From positions 930,001 to 994,000 of the forward strand of contig NC_089399.1 of the NCBI RefSeq assembly GCF_003171515.1: DNA of 64,000 bases, written 5' to 3'. The notes under the pieces were generated by a model. That model was not told the DNA's origin. It saw only the letters and a program-made list of their open reading frames with translations, and made no database searches. Position numbers and translations under genes: made by a program. Positions 35,261-46,252 of the stretch are shown here, in pieces. Within the stretch, counting starts at the first letter, position 1. Each line of letters starts with the position of its first letter. The stretch comes from Pyrenophora tritici-repentis (Eukaryota > Ascomycota > Dothideomycetes > Pleosporales > Pleosporaceae).

Positions 35261-37799
35261 CTAATCCGTACCAGTGATCCAAGCCCACCAGTTCTGTGGT
35301 GATCCCGTCTCGATACCACAAGCTCTGATGACTGCCACAACGACAGCACCTACCACACTCATACCCCCCAATACCTTGACGAGCACGAAGCTCCGCCGCC
35401 TTATTTCATCACTAAAATCGCATAGACCCAAGGGGTCTCGCGAGTCTAGTCCGACAGCTTTGGCATACCGCTGACCGACTTTGCTACCTTTCTCGTCACC
35501 GTGCCTGACTACGGCCCATTCGGCTCTCGGAGTTCCATCGGGACATGCAACAATTGTACCTCTCGACACCTCTTCTCCAACGCGTTCGAGCAGCCACTTT
35601 GCTCGTTCGTTGCTCTGTAATTCTTCAAACCTGTCTTTTTCGTTGCGTCGACTGCGTTGCAAATCTGTTGCCCATCTTGCTATCCTAATTTCACTGAAGC
35701 GTTGATCGCCTTGCATGGACTTGTTGTATTTCGCCAGTGAAAAGCTGCCCGGCGGCTCGAGAGCCTCGGAATTGGCTAGTGATGCAGAAGATAGGAGTGG
35801 GGATTGTAGGTTGGAAGGGTAAAAGGGCGATCCTGACCCTGGCACTAAAACACCTGATGGTGACGCGGCAGAGAAGACCGAGGATGCGAGAGACGCTGAG
35901 CGAAAAGTTAGCTTGTGCAGATACGAAGGAGATTCGGCCTTACTATTCATAGTAGCTCCATTGAGGCCCACAGAAGCCATGGTTGGGCTACGCGGGTGCG
36001 TTATACCTTGCATAATGACCGAATCGCCCGGCAGCCTTGTCCTTCGCCGCCAGGCTAGGAACTTCTTTGCTGCCGAATGTCGAAGCCAGGCAATAGACTC
36101 AGGGTCAAAGACCTTGTGTACCAATGCTCCAAGTTCAGAAGGAAGCAGAGGCTGTACGTAGTCGGGCGACATGAGGAGTGATGCATCCATGTTATCATTG
36201 TCTGGCCCAGAAGTTGAAGAGACGGCATAGGGATAAGTGGGAGTAGTGTAGGGGTATGAAGCTGCCTCGCTTGATGCCCCAGACGCTGAGATTCCGACGA
36301 CGGGAAGACCTTGCACAGCGAGCAGCGCATCATCCATGGCCTCGCCAAAGAAGAAAGGCCTGAGAGCGGTTGTCTGGAGCCGAGCGAGGATTGAGGTCTT
36401 CAATGCTACAACTTCCTGTGCAGACAGCGTATCCGATTTGGCAATGACTGGAATGACATTGGTGAGATATGACAGTCGCTGCATATAGTCGATGTCCTTT
36501 GTGATATCCTTGTCTGTTTTATGTTAGTATGATAGCAAAACAGCGGTGCTATAACATACTGGGTGGTAGTAAGTAGATGACAATGTCTACTAAGACACCG
36601 CCGCTACCACTGACGACTCCAAGGGCGTCATTGTCTTCCAGTGTCGTTACCGAAGACGTTTGGAATAATAGCGACTCAACATAGTCCACTACCAAGTTCA
36701 TGTCATCCTGTTCCGTTGGTCCGTGACAGTACCCAGGAGTGTCTACGAAGCAAATGTTCCTCTCTAAGACGGTGTCGGTCCCGCTCTTTCTCCTTCTCAG
36801 TACACGACTCTCTTCGATATCAGCCCACCAATGAGGGTAAGGCTTCGTGCTGGCATGGGTTTCGGTCACGCGCGTCGTGCCTGCATGTCCTGCCTTTCTT
36901 GTTCGAGATCTGGACTTTGGTGGTCGTGATTGCGCGATTAAGGGTGAGGGTGACAGCGGGTCTACGTGTACAATGTCTTCACAGGCCTGGACGATGGAAC
37001 GAATGAGAGACGACTTGCCAAGGCCTACAGGATGTTGTTAGTATAACCTCTGTATATGGCAGGGGTATTGCACACCTGTCTCGCCAGCAACCATGACTTT
37101 CAGCTTGCCCATGGCTTTACCTCTCGTCGTAAAGGGCCTCCTCGTTGGCATTTGCATCACAGGCATTACAAGCTGTGGGAAGCTGGATGGTGCCTGTTCT
37201 ATCTCTACTGACTCTTCATCCTCACCACCTGAGGAAACGGCTTGGCTCGCGACATCGTCCATGGCAAACTCTTCGTCAGACAGCTTGAGTGATGTTATGG
37301 AGGCTGACCTGGGCGTGCTAGACAATGCAGACAGGGGGTGTGGGGAGGGTATCTCAGCACCGGGTAGCTTCAAGGGCGTAGATGAGCCATGGGCAGAATA
37401 GCCCCTCTTCAGCTTCCGAGCCGCATCTGCCTGGAATTTATCCAGTTGTGGCACCGAGTTTGTTGACGAAGTATGCGAAACCGACCCCGAACTCCTTGCG
37501 CTGTGGTTTCCCGTCTTGCTCGCCTTCACTGGCTCCTTCGCAGGTACTGTGCTCTCTGGACCGAAGGCAGCCTCCAATGTGTCTGCGAGACTCTGCACTC
37601 CATATGTCCCATCTTGGTACCTTGCCGTCGAAGACGCAGCTTGGGGAGGAGTCATGGGCTGTTCCACCTCGTCGGCGCGCTTCATGACGAAGGTAGTGGG
37701 GACATTGCTCCATGGGGCGACGGCATGGTCGACGCTTGACTTGCGAGATGGTGGCTTAACAGCCGGAGTGAGGGCGTCGCCGCCCAGTTGCGGCCGCAT
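35261..37799 (-). CDS. septin-like GTPase with C-terminal membrane segment
   Basis: Exons 37799-37076, 37024-36560 and 36513-35261; introns of 51 and 46 bp with perfect TACTAAC branch sites; 813 aa. The start at 37799 (MRPQLGGDAL) is favoured over 37898, where the frame is also open. The N-terminal 235 residues are Ser/Pro-rich and disordered. The septin-type G domain begins with a P-loop made across the first junction (AGETGLGKSS, about 239-247), then FVDTPGY (334-340) and NVIPVIAKSD (415-424), the order of G1, G3 and G4 in septins. A long Arg/Lys-rich insert sits between G1 and G3, and a Ser/Pro/Tyr-rich insert follows G4. Near the end is one hydrophobic helix (SFVLVKVLGGMSVVGAVVVA). Canonical septins lack a membrane span, so this is a divergent septin-like protein; role in membrane or septum biology is inference. 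Confidence 0.8.
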
Positions 37800-38805
37800 G
37801 ACTGGAAATGATCTTGGGGCATGTGTCGCAAAGCGAGCAGGACAAAGATACTTGGGGGAGGGAGACTTGCTCAGGCTCAATAGAGGCCCAAGTCCCAAGT
37901 CCCAAGTCGTGAGGTGATGCGCGTAACGGCCCCGCCTTAGCCCCGCGACGAGCTACCTACTGCTACTCTTAGTTTGGCAAGATCCTTTGTGAGAGTGGAG
38001 CGCAAAGCAGAGAGCTCGTGTCTTGATGTCGGGTGACAAGCGTCAAGATACTGAACATGAACAAGACGTATGCACGAGACGGCATGAGAGATGCAACGCC
38101 TCCAAGCTGGGCTGGTGCTGATGCAGCCGGCATGCAGGGTGCTATTACCCCTTCTCGAATCAGACGCCACCGGCCCGTGTCGCACTATCAGCTGACTGAC
38201 GTTATCGGGACTACCTCCCGCTATAGACATCACACATCAGACCAGGTCTGGTAAAGCAAACATATGTGCACATCTTGTGTACTGCTTTCATACTACAACA
38301 TGGCACCATCATCTTGCTCAGTCATGTCTGATCATCTTGTCGCTCATGCCATCCATATACTGACCCCAGCACCGGAACCCATTACACTACATGTCATAAC
38401 GTCCCAGTCCGTACATCCGCCCTCGAACCATCAGATAGCCATCCCTATATATTAGCTGACCAGAAATTTCCGCACCCACAAGGGAATACATTTCGAACAC
38501 GGAGTTGAAGGAACACCCCCGACGACAGAAAGGAAACATGCAAAAAATGAAACCGCTCGCTATGCAAGGGCTCAAGACCCCAAGGACGAACGCGCGTGCG
38601 CCTACACTTTTCCTCGAAATGAAATGACTTTTATACAAGCGCTGAAAGGGGGTCGAGTACAGTACATAGCTGAAGCCGTCAGTCGTTAGGCCGTCGAGTC
38701 AAACAAAGTTCATAAAAGGATTCGGATTCCATCTCAGGAAGGTATGAATGTGAATGAAGAAGGATAGGAGAAAAAAAAGCCTGTCACGGAAGCGCTGTTC
38801 TTCCT
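37800..38805. other. intergenic region
   Basis: About 1 kb: promoter of the septin-like gene and 3' end of the NTF2-RRM gene (both on the minus strand). No supported gene. Confidence 0.45.
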
Positions 38806-40544
38806 TTATGCCTCTTGAGGCGCGCCACCGCGACCCCCACGCATGGGACCGCCTCGACCGCGCGGTGGGAAGTTTCCACGGGGTGTCTGGCCCATACCAC
38901 CACGGCCACGGGGAGCACCGCCGCGACCGAAGCCTCCACGGTTGAACTGGCCAGGGTTGGTGCGGCGTTCTTCGACCTTGATCTCAATGCCGTTGATCGT
39001 GTGCGGGTTGGCGGCGACTGCGGCCTGGAAGCCAGCGGGTGTCTTGAAGTCGACAAAGGCACAGTTCTGGAACTTGTTAGTGAAATCATGGTTAGGATGG
39101 AACTGTTACTCACCTTGCCCCGGCTGATGTCAAGGTACTCGACCTCGCCAAATTTGGAGAGAGCAGCCTTCAGTGCACCATCCTCGACTTGGCTGTACAC
39201 GTTCTTGATGTAAGCACGCTTCTGGTCGGGATCGGCGGCCGGCCCAGCGTTTTGGGCACGAGATTGCTCTTTCTTGTGCCCGGTAGCTGTTTGCCAGCCA
39301 GCAGCTTCACCCTGGCTTGTTGCGGGAGACTGTTCACGGGCAGGTGCTGAGCTTTGGCTGGGAGCGGCCGCTGCGGCGGGGGTGGGGGCGGCAGCAGGGG
39401 CAGCAGCCTTGGTCTGACTGGGAGCTTGCTGGGAGGCGGGGGCATTGACGACTGGGGTGGCGACCTTGTGTGCAGAAGCGGCAAGGCTAGCCCATGTTCG
39501 CGGCGCGGAGGGCTTCGGGGGGGCAGAAGGCATTGCAACGGGTGCAGCCTTCTGTGCGGCCGGGGCAGGCGTGGGCGCGGCAGGCTTCTCAGCCTCGACG
39601 GTCTCTTCAACTGGGGCCTTGGGCTCCTCAACCGTCTTCTCTTCAACAGCAGCAGGTGCCTCTTCCGCTGCGGGCAGTTCAACCTCCTCAGGTACCTGCT
39701 GGGCCGGGGCAGCAGGCGCAACCTCGGGAACAGCAGGCTCCTCTTGCGCGGCCTCCTGCAGCTTCTCGTCCACCTTGTTCAAGTCCTCTTCGCTGGTCGC
39801 CACCTCATCGCTCTTGTTAAGGTCGGCATCCTCTGGGACGGCGGCGGTGGGAGCTGGCTCAGTCACGCCATTGGCAGGCTGTGCCTGCTCCTGCTGCTCG
39901 TCGTCCTGCTCGGGCTCCTCGGCAAGGTAACGGAAGATATCATTGAGGACAAAGTAACCATTGGTCTGCTCAGCCAGAACGAAGGTCTGGACAAAGCGCT
40001 TGTGCGGCTGGCCCTGGTTGGAGATCTCACCAATCACTTGGATAACGATGTTGGCATCGGAGCCTTGCGAGTCGACGTTGGTGACACGGACTTTGGTGTC
40101 TTTGAAGTCCAACTCCTTGATGCGCTCGTTGATAGCCTATGCCCATGTCAGATGGCTTGGCTGTAGCTCGCAAGTGTCAACATACCTTCTGGCCTTGGCA
40201 GACGTTGACCTTGTCCTCCTCGACACCAGAGACGTACTGAGAGCGCTTGTTGTAGAAAAGCTGTAGTTGGCATCAGTCGCGTGTCCGCAGAGATAGCCAT
40301 TGGCATGCGTGTGGCTTACGTAGAGTTGGTTGGGGTTCTTGCTCAAAGTGGTGTAGTACTGCTCGACAAAGTACCAGCCGACTTCATCCTTGGGGATCTC
40401 CGAGGCAGCTGCTTGTTGTGCGGGCTGGCTGGCGGTTGGTTGCTGCGAGGGTGTGAAGTTGGAGGCGCCGGTCGAGTAGCTGTTCTCATACGCTTGTGGC
40501 GCGTAGTTGCCGTTGACGGGGCCGGATGGTTCGGTAGATGCCAT
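38806..40544 (-). CDS. NTF2-RRM-RGG protein, G3BP/Nxt3/Bre5 type
   Basis: Cytoplasmic RNA-binding protein of the stress-granule G3BP family. Exons 40544-40320, 40260-40186, 40136-39114 and 39066-38806; introns 59, 49 and 47 bp; all phase 0; 527 aa. The NTF2-like domain (about 54-175) is built from three exons: VGWYFVEQYYTTLSKNPNQL, LFYNKRSQYVSG, AINERIKELDF and FVQTFVLAEQTNGYFVLNDI. The middle is a long Glu/Ala/Pro-rich acidic region. The RRM (about 405-480) has AYIKNVYSQVEDGALKAALS and, after splicing, NCAFVDFKTPAGF. The tail is an RGG-rich segment (RGGFGRGGAPRGRGG). In yeast the homologue Bre5 is the cofactor of Ubp3 and in animals G3BP binds USP10. The USP10/Ubp3-type gene is at the other end of the window. 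Confidence 0.92.
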
Positions 40545-41926
40545 TTTGCGTGGGTTGGAGAGCGGGGGCAGAGCGACTATAAACCGACAGCTGCGACAAG
40601 TTGCCTTGACTCTGCGCGACGTATAGCGGGGGGTGAGTTAGGTGAAGGTAGAGACGGGCGTCTAGATGCTAATTTCGCAACCCAGCGTCAGTAAACTTGG
40701 GCGTCGTTGCAAGGTGCAGCGCGCCTACCGAGCCGTGGTGAGAAGGATGGGCGGGAAATGCGTGCGGAATTGAGGTTTCGCTGTGGGACGAGGATAGATG
40801 GCGCCGAATCGGACAAATGGCCGTATATACGAAGCTCTCGCGGGGATGAGAGAGAGATGAATTTGTCTGGCTATGGTCAAAGGCAATGGGAGAGCGGTTG
40901 TTTGTGCGCGTGCAAGCAAGATGGGAACCAAACTCATTCGGATGGCAAAATGGAAAGCACGCGAATCAAGTCTGTGCGTCGGCGGCCCAATCAAGCGAAC
41001 ATGTCCTGCGCCTATCCGTCAGACGCCCCAACCGTCGACCACCTACAGTACGGTACTGTGAACCACCCACCTGGAACATGGAACATGGCCTTTGTAATGT
41101 GCGAAGCCGCTGCGACGACTTGTAGACAAATCATGCTTCTTCATCGTCCCTCGTTTGCTCATCCGCCGCCATCATCTGTGTTCCGGTAGAAGAAACAAAC
41201 CTGCCTCAGGCAGCATATTTTGCATAGTTGGTGTGCACCCACGGGGTATTGGTTGCAGCAGACTGGCATCGGCTCGCTATTAAGCATTAAGCAAAGATGA
41301 TGGCATTCAGCTCCGCTTGGCCCTACTTTCAGACCCCTAACCACCTCTAATCGTCTGAGCAACAATAGTATCATGACTACATCTCCACACCGGTACCATG
41401 GCACCTTTTCTAGTCAAGCCGAAACTTGACGACAAGCAATCATTCAGGACCATTAAGCCTGTGTATCGGACTTCCGTACCGCCATCTTGATCTTTCTCCG
41501 ATATGCCCGACTCGCGCGGCACCCGACACCTAAAACCGACCTGTCCGACCCATTTTTGATGCACCTTTTTTATTCTGTTTTCAAGGCCGTGTCAGGCCTT
41601 TGTGCGTTCGAGGCCACTTTAAAATATTCCACCAGTGGACACCTCTGCAGTGACGTCGTGTCGGCGGATTCCTCGCGCCCCGACGCGCGCGAAGATTTCG
41701 GAAGGATGTAGTCGAGACCCCTGTTCGGTGTTCAATCAGGCCGACCCAACCCAGTCCTACGCCGCATGTGCAAGCACTAGTGTGTTATCAAAGAGAGCAT
41801 CATGCACTTCTTGGTAAATCAAGCCCACAGACTGTCTGCTTAAATAAGAGAGCTGTCCCCTTGGCTTTGGTTACTCAGACACTCATACAACTCCAAATCT
41901 TGTCCTGACAACATCCGTCTTTCACC
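40545..41926. other. 1.4-kb intergenic region
   Basis: Divergent promoters of the G3BP-like gene (-) and MFS gene (+). Small frames on both strands show no motif. Nothing else supported. Confidence 0.45.
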
Positions 41927-43335
41927 ATGTCGCAACCGGCAAGCTCAACAGTGTCCATGCACGAGAAGGACGACCAAATACCACACACCGATGTTGAACA
42001 GCCAATTGCATCCATGGACGACAAGCATCTTGATACGGCTGCGCCTACAGCTGTGAGCCCTTTCGACCCAAGCCAGTACCCTGACGGCGGAAGAGATGCA
42101 TATCTTTGTCTTCTTGGCGCCTTCTGCTGTCTCTTTTGCTCTTTTGGGTGGCTCAACGCCGTTGGTGTATTCCAGAGCTACTACCAGCGAAACCAACTCC
42201 GAGAATACACGCCTTCAACCATCGCCTGGATTTCCTCGCTCGAACTTTTCGTCATGTTCTTACCTGGACCCATCGTCGGTTTCGTCTACGACAACCACGG
42301 CCCCAAGTATCTCTTGTTTGTCGGTACCTTCTTCCACGTATTCGGCCTCATGATGACCAGTCTCTGCACCGAATACTGGCAATTCGTTCTCGCTCAAGGC
42401 ATCTGCAGTCCCCTGGGCCTCAATTGTATTTTCCAGGCAGGCACAAGCACCCTCCCCACATGGTTCTTCAAGAAGAGAGGTCTGGCATACGGCGCTATGG
42501 CTGCTGGAAGTGGTTTGGGCGGTATTATCTTCCCTATCATGGCATCGCACTTGATCCCAAAGGTTGGCTATGGCTGGACAATGAGGGCGATTGCCTTCCT
42601 CATCCTAGGCATGATGATCATCGCTATCTTCACTGTCAAATCTCGGCTTGCCCCGACACCGAGAGCGTTCGAGTTGAGCGTATTCTTGGAGCCCTACAAG
42701 GACACTCGCTTCGTCCTCCTCACTGCTGGGTCCTTCATGTTCTTCATGGGCATTTTCATTCCCATAAACTTCATTGAGGTACAAGCCATGTCGGACGGAA
42801 TGTCTAATCGCTTGGCTGGCTATCTCTTGGCTGTTCTCAACGCCGCCAGGTAAGCATTTCCTCGATTATGCCTTCATGCACAGTACATATGCTAACCATC
42901 CTCAGTATTTTCGGTCGTGTCATCCCCGGTGCTCTTGCAGACAAGGTCGGAAAGTTCAACATGCAAGCCTTCTGGTCCTTTGTATCCGGCATCCTAGTCC
43001 TCAGTCTCGGCATCACCGCCTCCAACAACGCAGCCTACATTGCCTTCGCTGGCTTCTACGGTTTCACATCCGGCGCTTGGGTTTCCCTTCTGCCCGCCCA
43101 GATCGCTTCCATCTCCAAGGTTGAGCAGATTGGCACACGCGTTGGAGTCATCTTCGCCACCATGTCGTTTGCGGGTCTGATCGGTAACCCAGTTGCCGGC
43201 CAAATCATCATCAAGAACAAGGGCGAGTTCTGGGGCCTGAACGTCTTTGCAGGTGTCATCCTCCTGTCTGGAGCAAGCATCTACTTGGTGGCTCGTATGC
43301 ACATGGCGAAATGGAAGCTTGCTGTTAGGGTTTAA
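41927..43335 (+). CDS. MFS transporter, monocarboxylate-transporter-like (second copy of the family)
   Basis: Exons 41927-42849 and 42906-43335 with a 56-bp intron (GTAAGC...CCTCAG, branch GCTAAC); 450 aa. The start has a strong context (TTCACC before ATG). After an acidic cytosolic tail of about 45 residues comes the MCT-type signature (YPDGGRDAYLCLLGAFCC), then FGWLNAVGVFQSYYQ, LEYTPSTIAWISSL-like and PTWFFKKRGLAYGAMAAGSG motifs. The spliced junction gives LNAASIFGRVIPG. Second half: FYGFTSGAWVSLLPAQIAS and GTRVGVIFATMSFAGLIGNP. About 12 hydrophobic helices. Substrate unknown. It is not a tandem copy of the 11.2-kb gene; sequences differ clearly though the architecture is shared. Confidence 0.9.
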
Positions 43336-43981
43336 GACCTTTTGCGCTATTCGCTACGTATTTACGAACTCCTATCCGCCCCTCCATACTTGTTTCAAAG
43401 CGCACTTGTTGCTTTGGTAGACTGCATCTTCACGGCTCCGGTAGCCTTGTTGTCGACGATTATCCTCAGTATCTTTTTTTAATAAAGCATCACAGCGTTC
43501 CTGTTTTCCATTATATCTCCTAGAGAAAGTAAGACCGAAAAGCCTCGGTAGAGATTATGTAATCGATAGTTGTTCGGTTTGGTACGCCAAGTATGGGTAC
43601 CGTAGTACTGTGGAGGATATGATAGAATTTCCTCTCCTGTACATCCATGGCACATGGCATAAAAGCAATTCAATAGAAAATGATACCTTAACTGGACCTT
43701 TGGGTTATTACTGTAATACTGAGATTTACGATCAGTGTGCATGTTGAGTCCCTGTCGAGAAGGCAAGTACGATAGAGTCAGGATCATTGGAAGGAAGGCG
43801 ACCGGACAGTCATTCGGCAGTCCCATGGGAAAGTACTCCACTAAACTACTCTGGGACACGCTTTAGCCCTGTCCCTCGCGGCACACTGTATAAGTACTTG
43901 CGCTATCACTCCCCCGCTCCTTCTTCATGCTCGCCCTGTTCGCTAATAGATATTTCGATTCTACACATTTGCACCACCGAA
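43336..43981. other. intergenic region with a TATA-like site
   Basis: 3' end of the MFS gene, then promoter of the broken F-box gene. A TATAAG box-like sequence lies at about 43889, roughly 95 bp before an ATG at 43983. No other feature. Confidence 0.4.
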
Positions 43982-45514
43982 AATGTCTCTAGCAAGGCTC
44001 TCTACGAGCTTGACGTTCACATCGTAGAGTACTGCGACTTTGAATCTCAGCTTACCCTCTGCTCTGTATCCAAATATTGGCGCGGTCTCGCAGAGCCTTA
44101 CCTCTATAGCAAATTACGCTTCACGATCGACGAACATGAGCAGATGGAACTGCTGATGCTGACCCTACTGAAGCGACAAGATTTGGCGAGATATATCAAG
44201 AGTTTCCATCTTGCACCATCAATCATACCTGAACATGAGTTCAGTAATGAACAGATGTTCCAAGAGACGGAGCAACGAGAGCGTCAGCGGCTAGTGGTGC
44301 GCGAGAAATCTCGGGCTCTTCTACCTAAGATGCAGCAAATCATCGGAACTGCCTGACCTAACCTTCACCCTGAATTAGTCGCGTATTCTTGGTTACTTCA
44401 CATGGGTAAAGCTACGAACATGATCAACCACACGCTCGCCCTCATCTTGACCCTCGCGACAAATCTTGAAGATATCCAGGTGCAAGCACGGAGAGAAAAC
44501 AACGGTAGTCTGGTATCCACACTCCTTCAATATTACCGAACGGCTGAAGAGGTTGCTAGCCGGAATTCCTACCCGTTTTGCAAGTTGAAGAATCTTGTTT
44601 CATGGTCTTCAAAGTTTGAAAGAAGAGATCACTGGATCGAACCTGCACCCGCTTTTTCATGGATACCGATGCCAGTCAAGGCAGATACTTGCAGCCTGCA
44701 CGGCTTGAATATGACTTGGATCGAATATCCGGTTTTGAAGGAGAATCTGTATCACCCGTCGCTGAAATGGCTGATAAGTGTACCCACTTTCACATACATC
44801 ACGGCGATGCACCCTGGGTTTACACCGATGCTACGTGTATTCGAAATGAATGAGTGTAACTCGGATACTATGGATTTTCTAGACATGTTTGGTTCAGTAT
44901 ATTTCCGAAACCTGGAGATCCTACGACTCACCAAGCTTGGTTTGTCACATACCAGATGGTACAGGGGTATCAGAATGAACTGGTCTAACTTCGGTCGCTT
45001 TTTGGGTAAGTCCCCTCCCAAGCTGAAAATGCTTCAAGTGTCTATCTCCTGGGATTTGCCGGGATATTTTTGGTACGCCAGGGAAAGGCCTAGGGACCTC
45101 GAGGTATCCGCGGGAGCTCTGAACGAGATTTTGAATCTCAACCACCTTACCATGGATATTGGAATGTTAGTCCATTCGTTCGCGGAGAATGCTTGCGACG
45201 AGCTTCTCAAGCTTCCAGTAACAGTACTTCCACAATGCCTGGAGCACTTTACTATCACCAATGTCAATCTCGGGTTCCTTCGCCGTGTCGTGGCCGCGTA
45301 TACAGCATCAGAGCGCCGCAATGTGTTTGGCCAGCTGATGACAGGCCTTCCCCACTGCCACTATTTCACCGTTGAGACGTATCGAAAACCCTCTGACTGG
45401 ACTGTCGAAGCCCTAAAGTTGATTGGTATCGACCTGTACAAGAGCGGGGTGGAGCTTGCGCTATGGGTGCGGCAAGACAACGGTGAAATTGAAAAAAACG
45501 ATCGTCTTGTTTAG
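43982..45514 (+). pseudogene. F-box/LRR-like gene, apparently interrupted
   Basis: Coding character is clear from 43982 to 45514 in one frame. It begins with an F-box-like segment (SSKALYELDVHIVEYCDFES, then LTLCSVSKYWRGLAEPYLYS) and continues for about 490 codons with leucine-rich, beta-alpha pieces usual for fungal F-box proteins. Two problems exist. The nearest ATG (43983) is one base out of the F-box frame and no in-frame ATG precedes it. And a TGA at 44354-44356 stops the frame, after which the same frame continues (LVAYSWLLHM) to 45514. An unseen 5' exon (the CTCTAG at 43987-43992 could be an acceptor) might explain the first. I found no intron with matching phase for the second. Probably a decaying gene. 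ATG 44402 would allow a truncated product without F-box. Confidence 0.6.
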
Positions 45515-46127
45515 GAATTTGCTCTTGTAGAGACGATCCCTAAAAAAAGTCTTCTATGCGAGTCGGAAAGCATACTGCATATGTACCTTGGATTTGGTGG
45601 TCGAGCCGGCAACTAGCCCGAGCCGAGGTATGATGAGCCGACAGGCTAGACCAAATTCGGCACAAAGCGCAGAATCTACATGGGAAGCTATAGAACAATC
45701 AAGACTTCTAATACTCCGGAATCTTTCTAGTACTAGCGGTGCAAGAGGAATTGAGCCGGACGCAACTCATTCAGCTACTGCACAGTCGGTGTACGGCTCA
45801 TCTTTTCCTCCATCCTCGGTGATACTCCAAACAACAGACACGTCATATGTGATTAACCATGTCTCTTAGGATTAGGTAGAGAGCTTAGAGAGCTTAGTGG
45901 CATGTCTCAGGGTCCTAGATATTCTAGGTCTCACCACGTTTAGGTTTCCGTGCGTTTCCACCCCAGGCCTTCGCCCTATCACCGCCCAGGACAACTGTGT
46001 TGTTCTGGAATCCAGAACACGTTGAGCTGCTTGCTGCCTATCACCGATGATTACATGATGTGGATATGGAATTGCTGACGAATTCCCGCCTCGGAGGATA
46101 TGGGCGGCAAGGTTGGCTACGGCCTTA
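45515..46127. other. intergenic, left flank of the transposon
   Basis: A 93-codon open frame at 45588-45869 has a Ser/Ala-rich composition but no motif I recognise. The rest is non-coding. TA at 46126-46127 is the target-site copy of the adjacent element. Confidence 0.4.
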
Positions 46128-46150
46128 ACATGCCCGTGCGCGTGACGCTC
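46128..46150 (+). repeat. left terminal inverted repeat of the pogo/Fot1-like element
   Basis: 23 bp, GC-rich, beginning ACATGCCCG; identical to the reverse complement of 48237-48259. With the flanking TA the match is 25 bp without mismatch. Confidence 0.9.
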
Positions 46151-46252
46151 CGGCGAACAACATCATAACCATAGCAAACATGAGGTTGTTGAGCCACCCA
46201 CAACAGGTAGTATTATAAGATTTTGTAGTGGAGTAGTAAACAGATGTTTACG

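Noticed and set aside
39354..40166. Plus-strand frame of 270 codons, Gly/Leu-rich
   Set aside because: Antisense shadow of the acidic middle of the G3BP-like gene.
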